Shown piece after piece: positions 35,728 through 46,819 of a DNA stretch of 64,000 nucleotides. Each line of letters starts with the position of its first letter. Position 1 is the stretch's first letter. The DNA is from Pseudomonas maumuensis (GTDB lineage Bacteria; Pseudomonadota; Gammaproteobacteria; Pseudomonadales; Pseudomonadaceae). The stretch covers positions 4,030,001 through 4,094,000 of the forward strand of contig NZ_CP077077.1 of NCBI RefSeq assembly GCF_019139675.1, read 5' to 3'. A program made the translations under genes and the position numbers. The notes below the pieces were generated by a model. That model did no database searches. It saw nothing but the letters and a program-made list of their open reading frames with translations, and had not been told where the DNA came from.

Positions 35728-35978
35728 GATCGAGCGCCGCCCGCGCGGCGCATCGCGGATGAATCCGCTCCTACAATCTGTTGCAACGTGGCCATGCCTG
35801 ATAGGCCATGGTTGTAAGCCTCGTCCGCTCGACGCGATGTTTCGACGGGCATTGCCGCCGTCTCACCTGTCTTGAGCCCTGCGCCAGGGCTGGCAACCAT
35901 GGCCTGACAGGTTCGGTACGTTGCAACAAATGTAGGAGCGGATTCATCCGCGATGCGCCGCGCGGGCGGCGCTCGATC
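35728..35978. repeat. Near-perfect palindromic dispersed repeat, copy 2 (251 bp)
   Basis: Second copy of the palindrome at 14826-15079, beginning GATCGAGCGCCGCC and ending with its reverse complement. The copies differ at scattered inner positions, mostly around the centre. In this copy the symmetry continues outward with mismatches (TTGCAGCGCC at 35714 on the left, GGCACTGCAA at 35984 on the right), giving a full span of about 35713-35994. It fills most of the gap between the desulfhydrase-like gene and fadH. Confidence 0.9.
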
Positions 35979-36020
35979 CCACGGGCACTGCAACTCTAAA
36001 GTCAAACGCGCTTCAAACAA

Positions 36021-38081
<2,061 letters not shown>

Positions 38082-38153
38082 TCACGGAATGCGGGCGCCT
38101 CTGCCGCTGGCTACACCAGCTCGCGGGGCCCGTCGGTTATCTGAGGCCGACAT

Positions 38154-38167
38154 TAAACAGGCGTTTG
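38154..38167 (-). promoter_or_regulatory. PsrA-like operator upstream of fadH
   Basis: Read on the minus strand: CAAAC-GCCT-GTTTA, close to the PsrA consensus of G/CAAAC and GTTTG/C arms with a short spacer. It lies about 97 bases upstream of the fadH start and overlaps a possible -35 (TTGAGC). PsrA represses fatty acid degradation genes in pseudomonads and is relieved by long-chain fatty acids, so control of fadH fits. Confidence 0.5.
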
Positions 38168-38261
38168 AACACGCTCAATGATCGAAACTGACAACTTATT
38201 GATCCTGCTGCACAGCAGGTCTACCCTAAGGCACCTCTACCGCACAACGCTGGACCGTTCC

Positions 38262-39380
38262 ATGCGCAAATTGCTAGCCGGCGCCCTGGCGCTGGTCACT
38301 CTCGCCGCCCTCTGTGGCTACGGCTTCTGGACCCTGCAGCGTCCGGAAGGCCATTACCTGTCCGACCTGCGCATCGAGCTGGCCCTCAACCAGGGCGTGC
38401 CAGGCGAGCACGGCAACCTGCTGGGGGTCGAGCCGCTGTTGTATCCGGGCGACTACCAGAACCTGACGCGCCTGCACCGCAAGCTCTCGGCCTACCTGGA
38501 GCAGGCCCGTGCCCAGGGGTTGGTCAACTCGCGCACCGTGGTGGTACTGCCCGAGCATATCGGCACCTGGCTGTGGGCCCGTGGCGAAAAGCGCGAGCTG
38601 TACCAGGTGACCCAGCGCAGCGAGGCCTGGCAGTGGCTGGAGTTGAGCAACCCGCTGCGCTACGGCTTGGCGATGCTCGCTGCCAGCGGCGACGACCGCC
38701 GCTCGGACGCCCACCTGCGCATGAAGGCCGCACAGATGGCCGCCGACTACCAGCAGCTGTTCGGCAACCTGGCCCGCGAGTTCGGCGTCACCCTGGTCGC
38801 GGGCTCCATCGTCCTGCCCGCGCCCTACGTCGAGAACGGCGTACTGCGCACCGGCAACGGCCCGCTTTACAACAGCAGCCTGGTGTTCGCCAGCGACGGC
38901 TCGGTGCTCGGCCAGCCTCAGCACCAGCAGTACCCCGACAGCGAAAGCCGGCGCTACATCCAGGGCGGCCAGCAACACCCCCTGCAAGTGCTGGAGACCC
39001 CCGCCGGGCGCCTGGGCGTACTGATCGGCAGCGACAGCTGGTACCCGGCCAACCACCGGCAACTGGCCGCGCAGTCGGTGCAGCTGATTGCCAACCCGGT
39101 GTTCCTCAGCGGCAAACAGAGCTGGCAGGCGCCCTGGCGCGGCAACCGCCATCAGGCACAGGCCGCCGACCTGCCGCTGCAACGCGGCGAGGTCAGTGAG
39201 CAGCGTGCCTGGCAGCAACTACCCTTGGCCGCCAATGACAGCACCCCGAGCATAAGCGTGTTCATGCGTGGCCAGTTCTGGGAGCTGGGCAGCGACGGCC
39301 AGGGCTTTGCCAGCCAAAGCGGCACACTGTGGGTCGGCAACGACAGCCACGGTGCGCGCCTGCTCAACCTTTGGCTGTGA
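38262..39380 (+). CDS. Carbon-nitrogen hydrolase-fold protein lacking catalytic Lys and Cys
   Basis: A 372-residue protein with an N-terminal membrane anchor (residues 3-24) and a nitrilase-fold domain in the periplasm. The catalytic Glu is kept (VVVLPEHIGTW, Glu98). The expected Lys is replaced by Gln (VLGQPQHQQYP, about 220), and the catalytic Cys of the G-V-L-I-C-x-D motif by Gly (GVLIGSDSWYP, Gly256). It is therefore probably not an active nitrilase or amidase and may be a binding or structural protein. I use ATG 38262 rather than an upstream ATG at 38178 because it gives the membrane-anchored N-terminus. An AraC regulator follows four bases after the stop. Confidence 0.8.
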   Translation: MRKLLAGALALVTLAALCGYGFWTLQRPEGHYLSDLRIELALNQGVPGEHGNLLGVEPLLYPGDYQNLTRLHRKLSAYLEQARAQGLVNSRTVVVLPEHIGTWLWARGEKRELYQVTQRSEAWQWLELSNPLRYGLAMLAASGDDRRSDAHLRMKAAQMAADYQQLFGNLAREFGVTLVAGSIVLPAPYVENGVLRTGNGPLYNSSLVFASDGSVLGQPQHQQYPDSESRRYIQGGQQHPLQVLETPAGRLGVLIGSDSWYPANHRQLAAQSVQLIANPVFLSGKQSWQAPWRGNRHQAQAADLPLQRGEVSEQRAWQQLPLAANDSTPSISVFMRGQFWELGSDGQGFASQSGTLWVGNDSHGARLLNLWL

Positions 39381-39384
39381 CGCC

Positions 39385-40425
39385 ATGCCCCGCCCCCGCG
39401 TGCGCCTGGGTGATCTGTCGGTAGGTTTCGTCCAGCCCCTGGCCGAAGCACTGAGCATGCTCGGCCACGATCCGCATCCGCTGCTGCTGCGCTACGGCCT
39501 CGACGCCAGGCGCCTGGCCGAACCAGGCGCGCGTCTGTCGATTCCGCGCTACATGCACCTGGGCCATGCGGCGATTGCCTTGTCCGCCGAACCGGCCCTG
39601 GGCCTGCACATGGGGCGCCTGAGCCGCCTGGCACAGGCCGGGCTGGCCGGGGTGACTGCTGCCCAGGCACCCACTCTCGGCGAAGCTGCCCGCACCCTGC
39701 TGCGCTTCGAACCGTTGTATGCCGCCAACTACCGGGGCCGGTCGAGTTTCCACGAAGACACCCAGGGCGCTTGGTTGAGGTTCTATTCCATCAGCCCCTA
39801 CAACAGCTACAACCATTTCGTGGTCGACTCGATGCTCGCGGGCTGGCTGGCGCAGCTCGGCGCCCTCAGCGCCAGGCCGGTACATGCCGAACGTATCGAG
39901 ATCGAATTCGACACTCCCGCTTACGCTGCGCAATACCAAGGCCTGTGTACGGGCACCGTGCATTTCGCTGCTGCGGCCAACCAGCTGCGCCTGAGCCGGG
40001 CCACCCTGGACCTGCCGAACCTGCAGCACTGCCCCAGTACCTGGCAGCACCTGCTGCAGCTATGCGAAGCGGAACTGGCCCAGCGCACCCGTGTACGCAG
40101 CCTGGGCGAGCGCATCACCCACCTGCTGGGCCCACTGCTCAATGGCGGGCACGAACCGGACCTGGAGGAAGTGGCGCGGCACCTGCAACTGCCGACCTGG
40201 ACGTTGCGCCGCAAGCTGGCCGAGGAAGGCACGCGGTTTCGCAACCTGCTCAACGACACACGGCGCGACCTGGCCGAGACCTATATCCGTGATACGGAAC
40301 TGGCCTTCGGCGAGATCGCCTATCTGCTGGGATTCGCCTCGGCAGAGGCGTTCCAGCGCGCGTTCAAGCGCTGGACGGGGCTGACCCCGGGGGAATTTCG
40401 CCGCCATCAGCGGCAAGTCGGTTAG
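39385..40425 (+). CDS. AraC-family transcriptional regulator
   Basis: A 346-residue regulator with an N-terminal arabinose-binding-like region and a C-terminal double helix-turn-helix (about residues 245-340, including PDLEEVARHLQLPTWTLRRKL and GEIAYLLGFASAEAFQRAFKRWTGLTPGEF). The layout is that of the Pseudomonas OruR/ArgR-type subgroup. It starts four bases after the CN-hydrolase-like gene, so the two are co-transcribed, and it may control its neighbour or fadH. Its stop overlaps the convergent 28-residue gene by three bases. Confidence 0.9.
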   Translation: MPRPRVRLGDLSVGFVQPLAEALSMLGHDPHPLLLRYGLDARRLAEPGARLSIPRYMHLGHAAIALSAEPALGLHMGRLSRLAQAGLAGVTAAQAPTLGEAARTLLRFEPLYAANYRGRSSFHEDTQGAWLRFYSISPYNSYNHFVVDSMLAGWLAQLGALSARPVHAERIEIEFDTPAYAAQYQGLCTGTVHFAAAANQLRLSRATLDLPNLQHCPSTWQHLLQLCEAELAQRTRVRSLGERITHLLGPLLNGGHEPDLEEVARHLQLPTWTLRRKLAEEGTRFRNLLNDTRRDLAETYIRDTELAFGEIAYLLGFASAEAFQRAFKRWTGLTPGEFRRHQRQVG

Positions 40426-40508
40426 AGCTCGGTGGCGTCGTCGGCCGGCTCCGGCAGGTCCAGTTCATAGGCCTGGAACTCGAGCAGTTCTTCCTGGTAA
40501 TCGTCCAT
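40422..40508 (-). CDS. Acidic 28-residue peptide of unknown function
   Basis: ATG at 40508 is preceded by an excellent Shine-Dalgarno (GAGGGG, about seven bases upstream). It encodes MDDYQEELLEFQAYELDLPE, followed by eight more residues, an extremely acidic amphipathic peptide. The stop overlaps the AraC stop on the other strand. The very good ribosome site and the non-random composition argue for a real gene; I believe similar tiny acidic proteins are annotated in other pseudomonads, but this is recollection. Confidence 0.55.
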   Translation of the reverse strand: MDDYQEELLEFQAYELDLPEPADDATEL

Positions 40509-40628
40509 CTTCACGCCCCTCATTCGTCGTTCTTCTGTCATTGCGCCAACCTAAGCCAGCGTAATGACAGAATGATTACAGCCCTATGAACGATAAACGT
40601 AGCAGGCGCCCAGGAAGTTATCGACGAG

Positions 40629-41516
40629 TCAGAGTGGCGCAGGCGCCTGCTCGGCCGCCGGGGCTTCCTGCTGGACCTGGATCGGCGCTGGCTCCACAGG
40701 CGGCGCGATGGGTTGCGAGCCCTTGCTGTCATCCACCACCGGCGCGGCTGGGGCCTCGCTGGACGGCACGGGAGGCGCTGGAGTGGCAACGGGCGCAGGC
40801 GCTGCGGCAGGGGCGGCAGCAACCGGTGTCGATAGCGGGGCCGGTGTCTCTGCCACGCTTTCGGCTACCGGCATGGCCGGCTGCGGTACGGGCGCTAGGG
40901 CTGCGGGCGCAGGCTCCGGCAGGCCCAGGTCGGCGGCAGGTTTTTCCACCTTCGGCTCGGCGGCAGGCTCGGACTTCTCCGGCTTCTTCGGTTTCGGCAG
41001 GTAGCTTTCCACCAGGGCGAAGTAACGATCGTAGAACTGCGCAGCGGTGACCGTCTCGCTGGCCACCTTGACCATGGAGTCGTCGGTGGAGCCGATCGGC
41101 ATCGACACCGAGCCCAGCACGCCCACGCCGAGGCTGGCGGAAGTGTTGGACTTTTTCAGGGCATAGCGGTCCTGCAGGGCGTTGGCGAACATGGTCGAGC
41201 GATGCTTGTCGCTCATGTCCGAAACGCAGGTGATGTTGAAGCTGATCTGCAGGTGGTTCTCGGCGTTCTGCTGGAAGCTCTTGTTGCCGGCGACCTGGTT
41301 GGCATCGCTGCTGGTGATGATGTAGCCCTGGCTGAGCAGCGCACGACGCGCCGCCTCGCAGGAGCCCGCCTCGCTGGTGGCGAAGGTGCGGGAAAAGGTG
41401 CCCGAGTCATCGAAGTTCTCATGCTCGTAGACGGCGGCCTTTTTCGAGGAACAGCCGGACACGCCCGCCAGCACGAGGGCCAGCCCGAGCGCGCCATAGA
41501 CGGTTGATCTAGACAT
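40629..41516 (-). CDS. DUF2242 family lipoprotein
   Basis: A 295-residue lipoprotein with a lipobox (LAGVSGC, Cys at about residue 22) and a conserved DUF2242 domain (about 30-150, with CEAARRALLSQGYIITSSDANQVAGNKSF). The C-terminal half is a long Pro/Ala-rich, low-complexity tail (about 165-295), likely a flexible linker to peptidoglycan or another partner. I chose ATG 41516; an ATG two codons upstream is possible. It stands alone between the small acidic gene and the tRNA block. Confidence 0.85.
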   Translation of the reverse strand: MSRSTVYGALGLALVLAGVSGCSSKKAAVYEHENFDDSGTFSRTFATSEAGSCEAARRALLSQGYIITSSDANQVAGNKSFQQNAENHLQISFNITCVSDMSDKHRSTMFANALQDRYALKKSNTSASLGVGVLGSVSMPIGSTDDSMVKVASETVTAAQFYDRYFALVESYLPKPKKPEKSEPAAEPKVEKPAADLGLPEPAPAALAPVPQPAMPVAESVAETPAPLSTPVAAAPAAAPAPVATPAPPVPSSEAPAAPVVDDSKGSQPIAPPVEPAPIQVQQEAPAAEQAPAPL

Positions 41517-41648
41517 TGCCAATTCCGGGAAGAAACGAATGGGGCGTATTGTGCATCACATCGATCAGCGGCTGAAACCTTTGATCGGTGAAGAGTCTGT
41601 CAGCATTGTTGGAAATCCTTGCCCATGGCCGGGCAAGTTGCTGAAACG

Positions 41649-41674
41649 AAAAAAGCGACCCTAAGGTCGCTTTT
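41649..41674 (-). terminator. Intrinsic terminator of the tRNA operon
   Basis: Perfect stem AAAAGCGACC/GGTCGCTTTT with a 4-base loop (41651-41674), followed on the minus strand by TTTTTTCG. It lies about 40 bases beyond the last tRNA-Asp gene. Confidence 0.9.
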
Positions 41675-41713
41675 CCGTTGCCTCGAGGTGTTCAAAGGGC
41701 CTCGAGGCGAAGA

Positions 41714-41790
41714 TGGCGCAGCGGACGGGACTCGAACCCGCGACCCCCGGCGTGACAGGCCGGTATTCTAACCGACTGAACTACCGCTGC
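41714..41790 (-). tRNA. tRNA-Asp (GTC), copy 3
   Basis: 77 bases, 3' CCA encoded. Acceptor stem GCAGCGG/CCGCTGC and anticodon GTC in CCTGTCACG. It is nearly identical to the two copies upstream. It is the last gene of the block and is followed by an intrinsic terminator. Confidence 0.97.
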
Positions 41791-41863
41791 GTATCGTTCG
41801 GGCTTGCACCCGATTGAAACTGGGATCTGAGCTTTCAAGCGCTACAGCGCGAAAGCCAGGAAC

Positions 41864-41890
41864 AAAAAAGGCGACTTATAATCGCCTTTT
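41864..41890 (-). terminator. Internal terminator between tRNA-Asp copies
   Basis: Stem AAAAGGCGA/TCGCCTTTT with a 7-base loop and a T-run on the minus strand (TTTTTTG). It lies between tRNA-Asp copies 2 and 3, so transcription of copy 3 is likely reduced or separately started. Confidence 0.85.
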
Positions 41891-41929
41891 CTGCTTGCCT
41901 TGAGCGTTCATGGGGCTCTTGGCGAAAGA

Positions 41930-42006
41930 TGGCGCAGCGGACGGGACTCGAACCCGCGACCCCCGGCGTGACAGGCCGGTATTCTAACCGACTGAACTAC
42001 CGCTGC
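41930..42006 (-). tRNA. tRNA-Asp (GTC), copy 2
   Basis: 77 bases, CCA encoded, identical in acceptor stem and anticodon loop to copy 3. The spacer following it (GTATCGTTCAGGC on) also matches the spacer after copy 3, evidence for tandem duplication. Confidence 0.97.
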
Positions 42007-42089
42007 GTATCGTTCAGGCTTGCGCCTGATTGAAACTGGGATCTGGCCTTTCGGCCTCAGACCGGTGCAAGCACCCATCTGGAATAAAA

Positions 42090-42166
42090 TGGCGCGGCGG
42101 ACGGGACTCGAACCCGCGACCCCCGGCGTGACAGGCCGGTATTCTAACCGACTGAACTACCGCCGC
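42090..42166 (-). tRNA. tRNA-Asp (GTC), copy 1
   Basis: 77 bases, CCA encoded. The acceptor stem is GCGGCGG/CCGCCGC, differing from copies 2 and 3 by a compensatory base pair change. Confidence 0.97.
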
Positions 42167-42247
42167 GCAGTGCTGGACTTGCGTCCTGTTTCTCTCTGCC
42201 AGAGCGCTTCTTGCAAAGCACCTTGGACCAGAAACGTTCTCAGGAAG

Positions 42248-42323
42248 TGGTGGGTGATGACGGGATCGAACCGCCGACCCTCTGCTTGTAAGGCAGATGC
42301 TCTCCCGGCTGAGCTAATCACCC
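42248..42323 (-). tRNA. tRNA-Val (TAC)
   Basis: 76 bases, CCA encoded. Acceptor stem GGGTGAT/ATCACCC and anticodon TAC in CCTTACAAG. First gene after the promoter at 42365-42393. Confidence 0.97.
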
Positions 42324-42364
42324 CCGCGATGTTGCTTGTTGCGTTTGCTTCGCTGAGGCCGCGA

Positions 42365-42393
42365 AATTTACGCAGGTACCGATGCTAAGTCAA
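42365..42393 (-). promoter_or_regulatory. Promoter of the tRNA-Val/Asp operon
   Basis: On the minus strand: -35 TTGACT (42388-42393), 17-base spacer, -10 TAAATT (42365-42370). A GC-rich discriminator (CGCGGCC) follows shortly, as is common at promoters under stringent control. Confidence 0.85.
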
Positions 42394-42482
42394 TACCCCC
42401 ATTGAAGTTTTTTTCAAAAAGGGGAAAAAGAAGCTGCAAGCTTGAAGCTGCCCTCACTACTGTATTCGACCCAGATAACGAC

Positions 42483-42506
42483 AAAGGGGACCTCACGGTC
42501 CCCTCT
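42483..42506 (-). terminator. Terminator of the metabolic block
   Basis: GGGGACC-TCAC-GGTCCCC, 7-bp stem, followed by TTTGTCG on the minus strand. It lies 28 bases past the SDR stop. The T-run is short, so efficiency is uncertain. Confidence 0.6.
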
Positions 42507-42533
42507 TGCAGCTTGAGGCTGATAGCTTGCCGC

Positions 42534-43307
42534 TCAGGTGTAGATCATCTTGCGGGTCATCCCGCCATCGACCACGAATTCCTGGCCGGTGACGAACCCC
42601 GCCTGACGCGACAGCAGCCACGCGACCAGTGCGGCCACATCCTCCACCGTCCCTACCCTGCCCGTCGGATGCTGGGCATGATCAGCCTCGGACAAGGGCT
42701 CGGCACGCCGCTGTGAAGGGTCGCGGGCATCGATCCAGCCCGGGCTGACCGCATTGACGCGGATCTCCGGCCCCAGGCTCATGGCCAGGGCGTGGGTCAA
42801 GGCGACCAGCCCGCCCTTGCTGGCGGCATAGGCCTCGGTATCCGGCTCGGACTGCCGGGCGCGGGTCGAGGTAAGGTTGACGATCGCACCACCATGGGCG
42901 CGCAGGTAAGGTGCGCAGTGCTTGGCCAGCAGCATCGGGCCATTGAGGTTGACCGCCAGCACCCGGTTCCACTGCGACAGGGACAAACTCTCCAACGTCT
43001 GGTTGTGCGGATTGGCGATCGCCGCGTTGCATACCAGCGCGTCCAGCCGGCCAAACTGCCCGAGCACCTCGGAGACCCCGGCACTGACCTGGGCCTCGTC
43101 GGCGACATCCATGGTGATGAACAAGGCATTGTCGCCCAGGGCCTTGGCGACCTTGGCGCCACGCGCGCGGTCCAGGTCGCCGAGCACCACCTGCCAGCCC
43201 TCGCAGATCAACCAGGCGGCGATGCCCAGGCCGATGCCGCGGGCGGCACCGGTCACCAGGGCCACCCGACCATTATGGCCAGGCTCGCCACCCTTCCAGT
43301 CGATCAC
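42534..43307 (-). CDS. SDR-family oxidoreductase
   Basis: A 257-residue short-chain dehydrogenase with the nucleotide motif [10 protein letters not shown] (about residues 19-28), NAA at about 93, catalytic Ser near 145 (NLTSTR), and YAASK (about 161-165). The start is a GTG at 43307 that overlaps the metZ stop (GTGA). Substrate unknown. It is the last gene of the purF-metZ run and may be needed only incidentally. Confidence 0.9.
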   Translation of the reverse strand: MIDWKGGEPGHNGRVALVTGAARGIGLGIAAWLICEGWQVVLGDLDRARGAKVAKALGDNALFITMDVADEAQVSAGVSEVLGQFGRLDALVCNAAIANPHNQTLESLSLSQWNRVLAVNLNGPMLLAKHCAPYLRAHGGAIVNLTSTRARQSEPDTEAYAASKGGLVALTHALAMSLGPEIRVNAVSPGWIDARDPSQRRAEPLSEADHAQHPTGRVGTVEDVAALVAWLLSRQAGFVTGQEFVVDGGMTRKMIYT

Positions 43308-44515
43308 AGCGCCGCCAGGCCGCGGGCCAGGTCGGCTTGCAGGTCGGCCACGTCTTCCAGACCGACCGCCACGCGCACCAGGCTGTCGCGGATACCCGCC
43401 GCTTCACGCTCCTGCGGCGTCAGACGGCCGTGGGAGGTGGTCGCCGGGTGTGCGATGGTGGTCTTGCTGTCACCGAGGTTGGTAGTGATCGAGATCACCC
43501 GGGTGGCGTCGATGAAGCGCCAGGCGCCTTCCTTGCCGCCCTTCACCTCGAAGCTCACCACCGCGCCGAAGCCGCTCATCTGGCGCTTGGCCAGTTCATG
43601 CTGCGGATGGCTCGACAGGCCGGCGTAGTGGACCTTCTCGATACCTTCCTGCTGCTCGAGCCACTCGGCCAGCGCCTGGGCGCTCTCGCAGTGGGCGCGC
43701 ATGCGCAGCTTGAGGGTCTCCAGGCCCTTGGTGAAGACCCAGGCGTTGAACGGGCTGAGGGTCGGGCCGGCAGTGCGCAGGAAGCCCACGACTTCCTTCA
43801 TCTGCTCGCTACGACCGGCCACCACGCCGCCCATGCAACGGCCCTGGCCGTCGATGAACTTGGTCGCCGAATGGAACACGATGTCGGCGCCGAGCTTGAG
43901 CGGTTGCTGCAAGGCCGGGGTGCTGAAGCAGTTATCCACCACCAGCAGCGCGCCACGGGCGTGGGCGATTTCGGCCAGGGCGCTGATATCGACCAGCTCG
44001 GCCAGCGGGTTGGAAGGCGACTCGACGACCAGCAGCTTGGTGTTGGCCTTGATGGCCTTTTCCCAGCCGCCCAGGTCGACCAGTGGCACGTAGTCCACCT
44101 GCACGCCGAACCGCTTGAAATACTTCTCGAACAGGCTGATGGTCGAGCCGAACACGCTCTGCGACACCAGCACATGGTCGCCGGCACTGCACAGCGACAT
44201 GACCACGGCGAGGATCGCCGCCATGCCGGTGGAGGTGGCCACGGCCTGCTCGGCGCCTTCCATGGCCGCCAGGCGCTCCTCGAAGGCGCGCACGGTGGGG
44301 TTGGTGTAGCGCGAATAGACGTTGCCCGGCGTTTCGCCGGCAAAGCGCGCGGCAGCGTCGGCGGCCGTGCGGAAGACATAGCTGGAGGTCAGGAACAGCG
44401 CTTCGCTGTGCTCGGCCTCCGGTGTACGGTTCTGACCGGCGCGCACCGCCAGGGTGTCGAAACCGACACCCTCGAGGTCACTGTCCAGTCGACCGGCATC
44501 CCATTGTTCGGTCAT
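43304..44515 (-). CDS. metZ: O-succinylhomoserine sulfhydrylase
   Basis: A 403-residue PLP enzyme that makes homocysteine directly from O-succinylhomoserine and sulfide. The PLP lysine is Lys219 in [11 protein letters not shown]; the Cys/Met metabolism PLP pattern ([20 protein letters not shown]) precedes it. It starts 15 bases after purF ends and overlaps the SDR gene. Metabolic coupling of metZ and purF in this order is typical of pseudomonads. Confidence 0.95.
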   Translation of the reverse strand: MTEQWDAGRLDSDLEGVGFDTLAVRAGQNRTPEAEHSEALFLTSSYVFRTAADAAARFAGETPGNVYSRYTNPTVRAFEERLAAMEGAEQAVATSTGMAAILAVVMSLCSAGDHVLVSQSVFGSTISLFEKYFKRFGVQVDYVPLVDLGGWEKAIKANTKLLVVESPSNPLAELVDISALAEIAHARGALLVVDNCFSTPALQQPLKLGADIVFHSATKFIDGQGRCMGGVVAGRSEQMKEVVGFLRTAGPTLSPFNAWVFTKGLETLKLRMRAHCESAQALAEWLEQQEGIEKVHYAGLSSHPQHELAKRQMSGFGAVVSFEVKGGKEGAWRFIDATRVISITTNLGDSKTTIAHPATTSHGRLTPQEREAAGIRDSLVRVAVGLEDVADLQADLARGLAAL

Positions 44516-44530
44516 GCCGTCGCTCCCAAA

Positions 44531-46036
44531 TCAGTTGTTGTACAGGTCGATGATCGCGCTGACAGCCTGGGTCTTCACCTTGGCCAGGTCATTACGGGCC
44601 TGCTCGATGCGGTCGAGGTAGGCTTCGTCGATATCGCCGGTGACATACTCACCGTTGAACACCGCGCAATCGAAATGCTCGATCTTGATCTTGCCGCCAC
44701 CGACCGATTCGATCAGGTCCGGCAGGTCCTGATAGATCAGCCAGTCGGCGCCGATCAACTCGGCCACCTGTTCGGTGGTACGGTTGTGGGCGATCAGTTC
44801 GTGAGCGCTCGGCATGTCGATGCCGTAGACGTTGGGGTAGCGTACCGCAGGGGCCGCAGAGCAGAAGTAGACGTTCTTGGCGCCGGCTTCGCGGGCCATC
44901 TGGATGATCTGCTTGCAGGTGGTGCCGCGCACGATCGAGTCGTCCACCAGCATCACGTTCTTGCCGCGGAATTCCAGCTCGATGGCGTTGAGCTTCTGGC
45001 GCACCGACTTCTTGCGCGCGGCCTGGCCGGGCATGATGAAGGTACGGCCGATGTAGCGGTTCTTGACGAAGCCTTCGCGGAACTTGACGCCCAGGTGGTT
45101 GGCCAGTTCCAGCGCCGCGGTGCGGCTGGTGTCGGGGATCGGGATGACCACGTCGATGTCGTGGTCCGGGCGCTCGCGCTGGATCTTCTCGGCCAGCTTC
45201 TCGCCCATGCGCAGGCGCGCCTTGTACACCGAGACACCGTCGATGATCGAGTCCGGACGGGCCAGGTAGACGTGCTCGAAGATGCATGGCTGGAGTTTCG
45301 GGTTTTCGGCACACTGCTTGGTGAACATCTGGCCGCCTTCGGTGATGTACACCGCCTCGCCCGGCGCCAGGTCGCGGATCAGGGTGAAGCCGAGCACATC
45401 CAGGGCCACGCTTTCCGAGGCGATCATGTATTCGACGCCTTCGTCGGTGTGGCGCTGGCCGAACACCACCGGGCGGATGCCGTTGGGGTCGCGGAAACCG
45501 ACGATACCGTAGCCGGTGATCATCGCCACCACCGCGTAGCCACCGACGCAGCGGCTGTGCACGTGGGAAACGGCGGCGAACACGTCTTCCTCGGTCGGCT
45601 GCAGCTTGCCGCGCACGGCCAGCTCGTGGGCGAACACGTTCAGCAGCACTTCGGAGTCGGAGTTGGTGTTGACGTGGCGCAGGTCGGACTCGTAGATCTC
45701 CTTGGCCAACTGCTCGACGTTGGTCAGGTTGCCGTTGTGCGCCAGGGTGATGCCGTACGGCGAGTTGACGTAGAACGGCTGGGCCTCGGCCGAGGTAGAG
45801 CTGCCGGCGGTCGGGTAACGCACGTGGCCGATGCCGATGCTGCCCACCAGGCGCTGCATGTGGCGCTGCTGGAAGACGTCGCGCACCAGGCCGTTATCCT
45901 TGCGCAGGAACAACCGGCCGTCGTGGCTGGTCACGATACCGGCAGCGTCCTGGCCGCGGTGCTGAAGCACGGTTAGCGCATCATACAGCGCCTGATTGAC
46001 GTTCGACTTACCGACGATACCGACGATGCCACACAT
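44531..46036 (-). CDS. purF: Amidophosphoribosyltransferase
   Basis: A 501-residue enzyme for the first step of purine synthesis: PRPP plus glutamine to phosphoribosylamine. The catalytic Cys is residue 2 (MCGIVGIVG), so the start must be the ATG at 46036 even though an upstream ATG is in frame. The C-terminal phosphoribosyltransferase motif [13 protein letters not shown] is visible. It lies about 40 bases after cvpA. Confidence 0.96.
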   Translation of the reverse strand: MCGIVGIVGKSNVNQALYDALTVLQHRGQDAAGIVTSHDGRLFLRKDNGLVRDVFQQRHMQRLVGSIGIGHVRYPTAGSSTSAEAQPFYVNSPYGITLAHNGNLTNVEQLAKEIYESDLRHVNTNSDSEVLLNVFAHELAVRGKLQPTEEDVFAAVSHVHSRCVGGYAVVAMITGYGIVGFRDPNGIRPVVFGQRHTDEGVEYMIASESVALDVLGFTLIRDLAPGEAVYITEGGQMFTKQCAENPKLQPCIFEHVYLARPDSIIDGVSVYKARLRMGEKLAEKIQRERPDHDIDVVIPIPDTSRTAALELANHLGVKFREGFVKNRYIGRTFIMPGQAARKKSVRQKLNAIELEFRGKNVMLVDDSIVRGTTCKQIIQMAREAGAKNVYFCSAAPAVRYPNVYGIDMPSAHELIAHNRTTEQVAELIGADWLIYQDLPDLIESVGGGKIKIEHFDCAVFNGEYVTGDIDEAYLDRIEQARNDLAKVKTQAVSAIIDLYNN

Positions 46037-46078
46037 GCGACGCAACCCCTACTTTGATGAAACTTGAGTGAAGCGCGC

Positions 46079-46633
46079 TCAGGGCTTGGTCGGCCCGAGC
46101 AACTGCTCCTTGAACGGAAGGTCAACGGGTGCGCTGACCCCACTGGACATCCACTGGCCGCTGAACCCGAGTATGAGGTTCTTCGACCAATCGGCTACCA
46201 ATAGAAATTGTGGTATCAGGCGCGATTCCTGCCACCACGGATCCTGTTGCACCGGCCCCAGGCTCAACAGCCCGACCGCTACCACTACCAGCAGCCCCCC
46301 GCGCGCGGCGCCGAAGGCCATGCCGAGGAAACGATCGGTGCCGGACAGCCCGGTCACGCGAATCAGCTCGCCGATGAGGAAATTGAGCATCGCCCCGACC
46401 AGCAGCGTGGCGACGAAAAGAATGGCGCAGCCGGCAATGACCCGTGCGGACGGCATCTGGATATAGCTTTCAAGATACTGCGCAAGCGAGCCGCCGAACA
46501 TCCAGGCCACCGCACCGGCGACAATCCAGATGAGCAGGGACAAGGCTTCCTTGACGAAGCCGCGCTTGAGACTGATCAGTGAGGAAATGGCGATGATCGC
46601 GATGATCGCCCAATCAACCCAGGTAAATGCCAC
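46079..46633 (-). CDS. cvpA: CvpA membrane protein
   Basis: A 184-residue inner-membrane protein of the CvpA family with four hydrophobic helices (about residues 6-22, 28-48, 65-88 and 102-124), starting MAFTWVDWAIIAIIAISSLI. It is required for colicin V production in E. coli, but its general function is unclear; it is nearly always upstream of purF, as here. A REP-like stretch separates it from dedD. Confidence 0.92.
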   Translation of the reverse strand: MAFTWVDWAIIAIIAISSLISLKRGFVKEALSLLIWIVAGAVAWMFGGSLAQYLESYIQMPSARVIAGCAILFVATLLVGAMLNFLIGELIRVTGLSGTDRFLGMAFGAARGGLLVVVAVGLLSLGPVQQDPWWQESRLIPQFLLVADWSKNLILGFSGQWMSSGVSAPVDLPFKEQLLGPTKP

Positions 46634-46757
46634 GGTGTTGCCTGCCGACGTTTGAGGCGGCGCATTTTACCAGAGCAAGGGGGCTTGAGGTAAGCGGAAT
46701 GTCAGGTGTTTGAAGGGCTGCAGGCTGACTCTGGGGACAGCTTTACAGGCTTGAAAC

Positions 46758-46815
46758 CATCGCGGTGCAAGCCCACGCCCACGCGGCAGGCGGGAGCCGG
46801 TTTGCCCCCGCAATG
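46758..46815. repeat. REP-like element between dedD and cvpA
   Basis: CATCGCGGTGCAAGCC on the left and GGTTTGCCCCCGCAATGG on the right form imperfect inverted arms. A degenerate version of the REP family seen intact at 51491. Confidence 0.55.
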
Positions 46816-46819
46816 GATG

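Noticed and set aside
41649..42393. tRNA block as an integration site of a genomic island
   Set aside because: No integrase, no direct repeat of a tRNA 3' end and no compositional shift next to the tRNAs; flanking genes are core.
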